Of a DNA stretch of 64,000 bases, positions 55,500 through 64,000 are shown piece after piece. The stretch's first letter is position 1. Each line of letters opens with the position of its first letter. This DNA comes from Haliclystus octoradiatus (Eukaryota > Cnidaria > Staurozoa > Stauromedusae > Haliclystidae): positions 8,018,243 through 8,082,242 of the forward strand of contig OU744449.1 in the NCBI GenBank assembly GCA_916610825.1. The letters are read 5' to 3'. The notes beneath the pieces were generated by a model. It searched no databases and was not told the DNA's origin. It saw only the letters and a list, made by a program, of their open reading frames with translations. The position numbers and the translations under genes were made by a program.

Positions 55500-56860
55500 T
55501 CCTGCATTCTTTCATATAATTAATACTTTACTTTATTAAATTATTAATTTATCATATATCCTTCCGACTCTATGTATTATATAGCTATCTGCTTCGTAGC
55601 TTTCCTATTTCTTCTTTTGAGACATGTAAAATAAATTACTATGGTATAGGAAAACGCAATTTCTGTAAATAATGTTCCTATAACTTGCCTGCAAGTGTCT
55701 TGTCACAATTTGATTGACATATAATATAGGTGCTATATAATGTAACATGTGACATTACATAATATATAAATAGTAATCTACAACTTGAACAATACTAAAA
55801 TATAATCAGAATGACTTTGATATAATCTTTAAAAATATAATGACTATGATATAATGTAAAATTAATGCTATACACCATGTTCTTTTAGTATATTGGCAAT
55901 AAAATCAATAAATAAATGCAACAACAGCAACATTAGTTCGTATAAGTATCCTGGAACATTCTGGCTAATGTTCAATCATTGTTGTGAGCTACGCTCCTAA
56001 ATCCAAAAAAACATCAGAGTCGTTCATTTCATATAAATCTAATCAAAACCATTTGAATCTTGAACGACTACATACTGTCCTTAACGCAATTATCAACACA
56101 GACTTTGCTATATGAGCACATCTGTTAGGAAGTTACATTTCTAAGATATCCAAATGTAATAATTCTAAGAAACTATACTATTGAAACCTAATCGATTTGG
56201 TGGGGAAGACTTCCGTCCAATTCTTGTTAGCTTATTATTGATATTGTTCACAATGTTCCCTTTTCATGCTGGATTCAGAACAATCATATGACAGCTTTTA
56301 AATATAGGATTTCAATTTTGATAATATTTGAATATGGAATTTGAAAATAGCATTTTAAAATTGATAATGTTTTATGAAGGATCTTACTTGAAAATACTTC
56401 TCGATCCTCTTCATAATCATCGACATAATCCGATCGTCATGTCCACCATCATCACATGGACAATTAATTTCTTTTGTGGTGCAACGAGGAGATAATGTAG
56501 CCTACTATCTTCACTTGGTAGATCTTCTCCGAGTTCCAGGTGGTCTTCATCTTTCTGAAAATTTACTAAGTGGTGATAGACGGCGATTGGAACAAAAATG
56601 CCCGAAACAACCTGAAATATAATTAAAATTAAAGGTTATGCTGGAACATGGAACACATTCAATACACGTAGAAATGAATAAAAGAAGGAATGAATGAAAT
56701 GTGAAGTACATATTGCAGAATCACTTCATCATCATCATTTATTGATTTACCTATTAAGCCACTACCTTGATGATGGCTTCTTTCCAAAGGGCTCAGTTAT
56801 ACAAATAATTAATAATGAAATAATTGGTCACACATACTATAATTTAAAATAAAGTTTACA
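55500..56860. other. Intergenic; nothing recognised
   Basis: AT-rich sequence between tRNA-Phe and a LINE relic. No coding frame or RNA seen. Confidence 0.4.
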
Positions 56861-56869
56861 AGACTTTTT

Positions 56870-57190
56870 AAAAGCCGCACTGTCAGAGGTCTCTTTCATC
56901 GAGGATGGCATAACATCCCATTTGTGAGCACCATCGGTTTGGAAAGAGTGACGATGGTATGCAGATATCATTGTTTGTGGATGAGCGTGTTTTAGTGGTG
57001 TATGGAGAAGAAAAGAAGGTGGATAGCAATGCAGGAGCCTGCTGAAATTTTATTTTATGTGCCCAGGAAAGCTGATTGAATGTCACCCTGTCTCTAATAC
57101 CGAGCCAATCTAATTGACAGGGGTCCTGTAATTTCACTGGACCACTGTCCTTAGACCTCTGTTCTGGATCTTCTGAAGACGTTCAATGTG
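56870..57190 (-). pseudogene. LINE 3'-end relic
   Basis: On the minus strand IERLQKIQNRGLRTVVQ is the typical post-RT stretch of CR1/Jockey-type LINEs ('LQ.lQNRalR'). It is followed, after frame changes, by sequence ending near MGCYAILDERDL. Too decayed for classification. Confidence 0.5.
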
Positions 57191-58084
57191 TTGTTGTTTA
57201 CAGTTCTGCCAAACGAATTAAAAGATGATTTATACATTTTATATTTAATTTGCCATGTAATTTTAAATAGTTTAGGATGGATAGATTCGAAAAAGTTTTA
57301 TTTTTTTTCAGTCCAGCTGTGTTCGGATCACCTCATCCAACCACACAAGATTTCGGGAGGTCAATATAAATTCTCAGGAACACGAGTGGGTATGGCAAGT
57401 GCTTTATGTATGATTGATTGATTATTAATTGATTTATTGAGATTTTGATAAACGCTTATAAATTAGCTTGAATTTTATGTTACATGTAAGTGCTTTATGC
57501 GTTCCGGTGACACCAACATACGAGAACAAGTCAACCATATAGAAAGGTCGGATGATGTCTTAGTAATATATTATACTCACGCCAAGAGACAAGGAAATAT
57601 AGAAATAAGAAAAATATGCTATTTGCCTGGCAATTTTAGATTGGAAGTCATAAATAACTCTTTTTTATTACAGAAAAATATGTTTCATTGAGAAACAAAA
57701 AGTGCTCTAATTATGGACGCCCATTGCTGCCACTTGTTTTCAATGAGTTCTTGAGGTTTAATTAACCTTTTTCTGCTATGTTTTGACAAACACGAGATGT
57801 CAAAACATTCAAATCACGTGAATAATGCATTACCTTTGAAGAATGTTGATAACAAAATCTGTTCCATATATTTTTTTATTTGTACATTCCTCATTAGCCT
57901 CATTCCATTCTGGCCCTAATTTCTGCGCAGACGCTCCAGTATTGGCCTAATAAAACTGAAGGCTAAAATCTGTGTCATAAACCAAAAATATTGTGTACCC
58001 AATCACAAAGCATATTGGTATCACGTGAAGTTTTATCGGGCCATGATGGAATGAGGATACTTCATCATTGCGTTTATAAAAATG

Positions 58085-58167
58085 TACCAGAAGTGGGGTT
58101 CGAACCCACGCGTGCACTCGCACATTGGAACTTAAGTCCAACGCCTTAACCACTCGGCCATCCTGGT
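58085..58167 (-). tRNA. tRNA-Leu(TAA)
   Basis: Minus strand, 83 bp. Acceptor ACCAGGA/TTCTGGT, D arm GGCCGAGTGGTTAAGGC, anticodon arm TTGGA-CTTAAGT-TCCAA (anticodon TAA), long variable arm TGTGCGAGTGCACG and T arm GTGGGTTCGAACCCCAC. All stems pair; looks functional. Confidence 0.95.
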
Positions 58168-58599
58168 CTTTCGCTAGATACAAAGAATATTATTGGATCT
58201 AACTGATATGATGAGAATATATGATGGCTATGCGCACATGACTGATCTCTGTATTTCCCGATCTAATTCACTCGGAGTTTCCGTTTTCAGCAGCTGATAC
58301 TCTCTCACTCTGGCTTGACGTACCAGGGCAGGTGAAATCCCTTAAAACTGAATAATCGTGCATTTGGAATGAAAAGTAAGGGTGCAATTAAGGTAGTCTT
58401 TTGTGGCCTGCTTCAGTTAATCAGCGAGGATAACCAAGTCAATCCTGTTAAAATATGGTTTCCTAATACTGTTATCAGTTTATGCTTATCAGGTATTCCT
58501 GAATAAATGATGACGATGATGATAATGATGAAGCCAAAGATAATGTTGATCTTCAGAAGAGTTTCCACCGCCTTCTATAGTTGACAGGGGAACATCGGA

Positions 58600-58850
58600 T
58601 AGCATAGAAAGATGAATTTTCCATCACCCTACGGAAATAGCATGCCATATTTCCAAGGACGTCAGAGAGGAGGAGGTAGTTGGATAGTAAATGTTGAGGA
58701 TCATTGAGAACAATGACACCGGTTGACAATGAAAAGAGCATTAAAAGAAATGGGTAAGATGGCAATCTCCACATAAGGTATGATTTCCTTGGGGATGTCT
58801 CATGAGGTGTTGCCATGAAGACTTTAATCACTAGATGTGGAAAGCAGAAC
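58600..58850 (+). pseudogene. Decayed Polinton/Maverick-type small virion protein gene
   Basis: Plus-strand pieces show a short N-terminus, a Gly-rich segment (QRGGG) and, after stops and a frame change, a basic helical stretch. This order recalls the Gly-rich small (pVI-like) proteins of Polinton/Maverick elements. It lies just upstream of the larger Polinton-type remnant in the same orientation, which is the main support. Broken by several stops. Weak on its own. Confidence 0.35.
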
Positions 58851-59114
58851 CTATAGCAAGGATGTCAAATGACTTCATACAACCAGCAAAGGTCTAAAAT
58901 CAAGGAACTCTAAGAAGAACGTCAGTTCACCATCGGGAGTCCCCAAGGGAAAAGCATTGGGGATGCCGTTACCTACAAGTAGACTGAAAAAAAAAGAAAA
59001 TAAAAGTTAATTCTAAGCCACAACAGCTAGATATATTATCATAACTTCAAGCAACAAAAGCACTGGTAACATACAAAGTGATCGCAAAACGCAACTGATC
59101 AGAGTTGCATATTG

Positions 59115-60020
59115 TCAGGTGTAGATTTTTTCAACCAACATTTGTCCAGAAAGCACCTGAAAGTGGTCCATACGAAGAAGTCTACCAGATCAGTTCGTTG
59201 GAAGATACTAGCAATTTTGCGTTTGTGTAAATATTCCAAAGTGATCAATTCATCGATTTGGCATGCAATTTTATTCGTGTGAAAGTGAAGATAGTGAAAA
59301 ATGATAGTTCTGCACTGCCTGGCACCACAGAGATCATGTTTTATAACCATCCCATTGCTTTTCTCAGGTCCTAGCTGGATGTTTCACTCGAATACAAGTT
59401 GATTTCAAGTTCAGGGCGCATGTATAGATTTAGATCCATCATGGAAGCGGTCTTGCACTTTTCTGACGATGCTAGAAACTTTCAAAGTTGCATGGGACTA
59501 TTTACAAAAGACGTGTCAGGTCAAATGGATGAGACTGATCCCGACAAAAAGAACCTGGGACTTTAGTGAACGATTTACGTGGACTAAAGGCAGTGCCATC
59601 ATTGGATTATCTGGCCACCGAATGAGCTATTTCACCAGCCCAGATTGATCTTAAACAACATGCCATTGAAATTAGCATTTCATCGTCAGAAAGATGAATT
59701 TGTGCTGATGGCAGACCTTGTGGGAAATGAAACCTACGCCGTGAAGCTGATGGAGTTTGTGGTTTGTGTCGGAAAAGCAACACTAGCTGAATCTCAGTTT
59801 TTAAGCAGTCAAAAATAACTTGGAAGTATATAAACGTTACTTTTACCCTGTCACACGTGTGAAATTGAAGAACCATTCCATTCCTCAGAAAAACACCAGT
59901 GTCAACTGTGAACACAGTTTAGTTGGACAGCTATCTATAGAGGATGATCGTGCTTTGGTTCGTCAGTCAAGCATTATTCAGTGGATCTCATCAATTAAAT
60001 CCGTGGTGACACAGCTTTGA
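59115..60020 (+). pseudogene. Decayed F54H12.2-like gene of a Polinton/Maverick-type element
   Basis: Plus-strand similarity runs through at least three frames: an N-terminal part (59125-59340) with ESGPYEEVYQISSL and a following Asp-rich strand; a middle part (59385-59575) with MDETDPDKKNLGL; a part at 59628-59815 with LILNNMPLKLAFHRQKDEF; and a C-terminal part (59820-60020) with FYPVTRVKLKNH and VGQLS. Several stops and frameshifts separate them; the gene cannot be functional. I recall this order from the 'F54H12.2-like' proteins of many invertebrates, which I link to Polintons. Virion role is inference. Confidence 0.55.
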
Positions 60021-60195
60021 TACTGAAGCCGATAAAATCAAAATACCTGGACTAACGGTAATCGGCTAAATGACACATGTTTAATGGCTTCTCTGCCTCA
60101 GTTGCTCACGTCTTTCATTATAAAGTATTCACATTTCTCAATTTTTAACATTAGAAATTTACATTAATTTTTATATTCAAAATAATGTTACTTAA

Positions 60196-60600
60196 AGTGC
60201 ACATGACACCAAAAAAATGTTTTTCTGGAATCGAGTAGTCCATGCAATATTAATAGGAATATTGGCAATGATTTAATGATTTTTCGATTTGGACTCTTAG
60301 AAGCTGAGTTATCTAATTTTGAAAGTACAATATTTCAAAAATAGTGCTCCTTCCAAAGTCGGAACTCATGTTGAAATGACAAGAGCCGCTATGGAGAAAC
60401 AACAAGGTCTAGACTTAAAAAAATCGTAACATTTTGTCGCGAAAAAAAAAGTCCACTTCCCAGAACAGATATGCCCATTAGATATTGCCCATACCTTTGG
60501 GACACCTTGTTGGCCTTATATGGCTGAAATTGAACGTGAATTGTAGTTTTTCTGTCAAAAAGGTGTTAAAACACTTGAATTCACGCATGTCTTAGGACAA
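60196..60600 (+). mobile_element. AGTGCACATGAC-family element, partial copy
   Basis: TTAAAGTGCACATGACACC opens a stretch matching the left two-thirds of the 4803-5629 element (CATACCTTTGGGACACCTTG, GTAGTTTTTCTGT). The right end is missing. Confidence 0.7.
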
Positions 60601-60649
60601 GGTGTTAAGTACTAAAAAAGCGGCAAAACGCCATCTTTCGAAAATGTAT

Positions 60650-60880
60650 TGCTAACGATATTACTTTACCGTTATCCATATTATTTGAATCGTCTACGCA
60701 GTATGGTCAACTGCCATCTATATGGAAAACAGCATCTGTAATACCTAGCTTTAAAACAGAAAAATCCTCATCATATCAAAACTATCGCCCGGTTTCGTTG
60801 ACTTGTGTAACAGGCAAGGTGATGGAATCGATCATCTCAAAACAAATGAGCGCTCGACTGGCACACAACTGTTATCTACA
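60650..60880 (+). pseudogene. LINE reverse transcriptase fragment
   Basis: Reads LPSIWKTASVIPSFK, YQNYRPVSLTCVTGKVMES and KQMSARL in one plus-strand frame: motifs 0-1 of a LINE RT ('W..A.V.P..K....NYRP.SLT'). It ends abruptly at about 60870, against the minus-strand LINE below. Confidence 0.75.
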
Positions 60881-63020
60881 TTTAACATTTGGTCTAAAGT
60901 GCTTATTGATAAGATAAAATTTTATCATATTTGATTTAATATTCAATACCAACGGGAAAAGACCAAGTTCACCTCTTGCAGCTATTGTACTAGCATTTTT
61001 TCGAACTCTCAGGATATGTTTCATGATTTTTCTCTGGAGGGCTTCTAACGGGTTATCATCTTCACGTTCGATGGTGTCACCCCAAATGTCACTATCATAT
61101 ATCATTATTGGTATAATCATGGAATAGTAAATATTATTATAAATGGCGACATAAGTGGTTGGTGCTCCCCTCATTGCACGCATGGCGAGAAACCAGGTAT
61201 TTTCGGTCTTTGCACATTAACTTTAATGCCTTAAAGCTGCTTCCCAGTTATATGGAATGTAAAACCCAAATATTTGTACTTATCTGTCTCTTTCACCTTT
61301 TCTTATGTGTTAATGAAGAATTGAAAATTATGCTCTGTTTTTAATTTTCGAAAATCATTATCTTTGATTTTTCTTCGTTAATTTTCAGTTTCCATTGATC
61401 ACAATAGCCTTGTGTTTTTTGAATACATGATTGTAGCCCTTGTTTACTAGTAGAAAACAAAACGATGTCGTCTGCAAACATCAGGCAATTTAATTTTTCA
61501 TCTAAAAGGGTGACTGGGTCGCAAGAAGCATTGACCACATTTTTAGGTAGATCATTATTAAAAATATTAAAAGGTGAAGGACTTAACACATACCCTTGTC
61601 AAACACATATATTTGGGGTGACAGCAGATGTAATGGAGTTATGGTATATAATTTGAGCATATTGTTAGCATATAGACTTTGCAAAATGCTGTAAAATCGA
61701 CCATTTATGTTCAAATCGCGTAATTGCTTTTCGCAAGTCGACAAAAGAAGTGAAAAGTTGGCCTGCATTTCGAGTGTATTTAGAAATTATAGTTTTCAAG
61801 CAAAACAAATGGTAAGTGTTTCGGAGGTGAACTTGGAACCCACATTAACATCTGTGTAAAATTTTATTCGTAGAAAGAAATGCGCTCGATCGTCGATTGA
61901 GAATTATGCAAAAACATTTGCCTAGAATATTTACAAGACTATTCTTCGATAGTTACTTGGATCCAAAAGATTTCCCTGATGTATGTAATGATATAATTAA
62001 TGATTCCTTCCATATCTGAGGAAAGTAGCCCTTCTTTAATATTTTATTAAAAGTTTTAAGTATAGTTTTCGAAAATTTTAGTTTCGTTAGTTGATTTAAC
62101 CATTTTGGGCAATAATCCGTCCTTTCCAAGGGACTTCTTAACTTTTAAATTTTGAATTGTGCTTTCTACTTCATCTAAAACTATTGGAGTGTCAACAAAT
62201 TTGTCTAAATGTTGTTGCTCCTCACTCAAGGATTTTTTTGGGATAACATCATGTTCATATGAATTTTTCAAATGACGAAAAAGAATTTCGGGACTTGGAA
62301 GAGTTGAAGTTGTTCTCTGCCTTTTTAGAGATTTAAGTTTTGCCAAAATGTAGATTTATCCTTATAAATGTGTCCATCAAGCTCTTTGAAAAATGAAACA
62401 TTATGTACCTGTTTTGCGTACCTTATTGCTTTATTATATTTTTTCTTTAATGTTATCAAACGTCCTCTTAAGTAAGTATGGGTTTGTTGGGACTCGCCTG
62501 AGATTTTTCATTTGTTCATTTGAGTTTTTAAGTTTGAGCATGTCGGCGTGTACCATGGTTCTGTTTGAATCGCCTGGAGAATTTAAAAAGTTTACGCGAT
62601 GTCTTTTTTAATGTATTTTCTGCGGCTGAGAAGAAGATTTCATTAATATCATTTATGAGATTATCAATGTCTGATTTGTTTTCAATTATCTTCCCTTGTA
62701 ATTCAGATATTATTAGATCAGTGTCTTTCCATTTATTTTTGATAAAAAGGTAGTAGAGTTGTTATGCCCCAGATAAATTTTGATGGGCGATCCTCACATT
62801 AAAAATCCTGTGTTCTAACATATGGTAAAGGTATGCATATGTATAAGTCAAGGCGACAATGACCAGAGAACATCAATCCTGAATTATCAACGATTAATTT
62901 TTGGAGTATCGTAGACTCTCTGGTAATAAGATCCTCTGATGCAAGAAAAAAATCGATTGACCATGACCCTTGTTGACCGTGGAAACTTATTTCACCATTT
63001 TTATCGCCGTTCAATCTACC
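60872..63020 (-). pseudogene. Degenerate LINE on the minus strand (endonuclease to RT)
   Basis: In order on the minus strand: endonuclease C-terminal part (NGDKNGEISFHGQQGSWSID, about 63014-62799); linker and pre-RT (NLKVKKSLGKDGLLPKMVKS, 62346-62056); RT pieces (FSLLLSTCEKQLRDLNINGR, 61768-61583); FADDIVLFSTSKQGLQSCI with catalytic DD (61589-61341); and a post-RT region (ALQRKIMKHILRVRK, 61183-60872). Many frame breaks. The ADDIVLFS style and EEP-type endonuclease fit an APE-type LINE; clade not fixed. Confidence 0.78.
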
Positions 63021-63042
63021 ATTTAATATACGAAGCTTGTTG

Positions 63043-63088
63043 TTAATGATGATGATGATGATGATGATGATGATATTGATGATGATAA
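63043..63088 (+). repeat. (GAT)n microsatellite
   Basis: TGATGATGATGATGATGATG with one ATT interruption, at the truncated 5' border of the minus-strand LINE. Confidence 0.9.
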
Positions 63089-64000
63089 CTTTTCTTCTTG
63101 ACTTTCCCTGAAGATTTCCTTCCTTAAACTAACCCAAGGATGAGTATATCGAAGTGTTAGGATGCGCATTGCATATCAGAATATAGCAGCCTATACACGG
63201 ATTGCTCAGCAATTGTCTTGCTGATGATAAACGATCATTTGTATCTTTATTATTTTTTATGGTCTTTGAAACTCAATTTTATCAAAACAAACAGTATAGA
63301 TGAATTCAAAAGGTGATGCGTCATCCCATTACTCCTTTATCCCCGTTTATTCATTTAAGTATTATTCAATTATTCATTTCATACATAACAAATTATATTA
63401 CATTTACTGCTAGGTGTTGTGATTTTATACTATTATATACACGGGTAAGTCAGATTCACAGTTACTTCCTCCCAGGGGATTTTATTCCAAGTCTGCAATA
63501 TCAAGATATAACATTAAATCAAAAGAAGTTTGTAAACAAACCTCTATCATGTAGACATGGATGTTTTTGTTTGTGAAACTTCAACTATATATAGTCGGCT
63601 GCTTCTATCTACTAAAAAGTATCAATCGTCCTAGCTGAAGAGATCATTGCACATTCATTGCACTTTAGAAGATCAATAAGATTGATCGGTTTGAGGCAAA
63701 ATGGCGTTGACTTTAATGTTCAGAGAAAGATCGATTAATGAGATTAATATTAAGCTGTTTTGAACAACACAGAGACTTATTATATAATGAAGTGCACCGT
63801 ATCTAAAGATATTTTAATTCTAAGTTTAAAATAGTCTTATATAAAAAATATATTTAAATTTGGTGATATAATTTGTATTAAGTGTATTTGATATTATTTT
63901 TAATTGCTCAGTAATTTAATACAGTTGGCTGTGCTCAAAAACAAAAAGTTGCCACTGTTGTCAGGCATCAGCATCTTTCTGTAACTGTTAATGACGTGAG
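63089..64000. other. Intergenic; nothing recognised
   Basis: AT-rich; the frame at 63313-63576 has no protein features. No repeat border or RNA seen. Confidence 0.4.

Noticed and set aside
55291-55515. 74-aa minus-strand frame
   Set aside because: Translation of the tRNA-Phe gene.
57947-58183. 78-aa minus-strand frame
   Set aside because: Translation of the tRNA-Leu gene.

Overview
This window is AT-rich animal nuclear DNA: spliced genes with GT-AG introns of about 0.3-6 kb, pol III tRNA genes, and a dense load of DNA transposons, LINEs and a Penelope-like element. The palindromic word TAGGCCTA recurs many times. I associate it with echinoderm-like marine invertebrate genomes, but the species cannot be fixed from the sequence. 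Most open frames are chance. The real host genes were found by reading exons with matching splice phases.

Layout. (1) 1-17,760, minus strand: the 5' part of a polycystin-1-like gene. It has a signal peptide, a WSC domain split over three exons, then PKD-type repeats. Seven exons join in phase (533 codons) and the gene runs off the left edge. Its introns hold fold-back elements, MITEs, a 270-bp tandem repeat and many TTCATGAA words. (2) 17,900-21,530: intergenic, with a 775-bp TTAA-flanked element and dispersed repeats. (3) 21,534-33,794, minus strand: a complete 12-exon sterol O-acyltransferase (SOAT/ACAT) gene, predicted 477 aa, with the FYxDWWN motif, the catalytic histidine and a poly(A) signal. 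(4) 34,000-41,400: no host gene seen; it holds an LTR with a primer-binding site, two TIR elements and a frameshifted transposon-type ORF. (5) 41,400-48,410: retroelement block, with a Penelope-like element whose 3' part is present in inverted orientation between long (AAT)n arrays, a broken LINE with an internal duplication, and a 641-bp TIR element. (6) 49,370-49,610, minus: a probable PAN/apple-like exon. (7) 51,914-55,034, plus: a two-exon PHOSPHO-type HAD phosphatase, complete, whose intron carries an element nested in another. (8) 55,332-58,167, minus: tRNA-Phe(GAA) with an 18-nt intron and tRNA-Leu(TAA). (9) 56,870-63,030: LINE remnants and decayed Polinton/Maverick-type genes.

The host genes show no obvious shared pathway. 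SOAT makes cholesteryl esters in the ER, the PHOSPHO-like enzyme is a small-molecule phosphatase, and the polycystin-like protein is a cell-surface receptor type. Functions are from family knowledge; exon borders are my reading of splice signals and phase.
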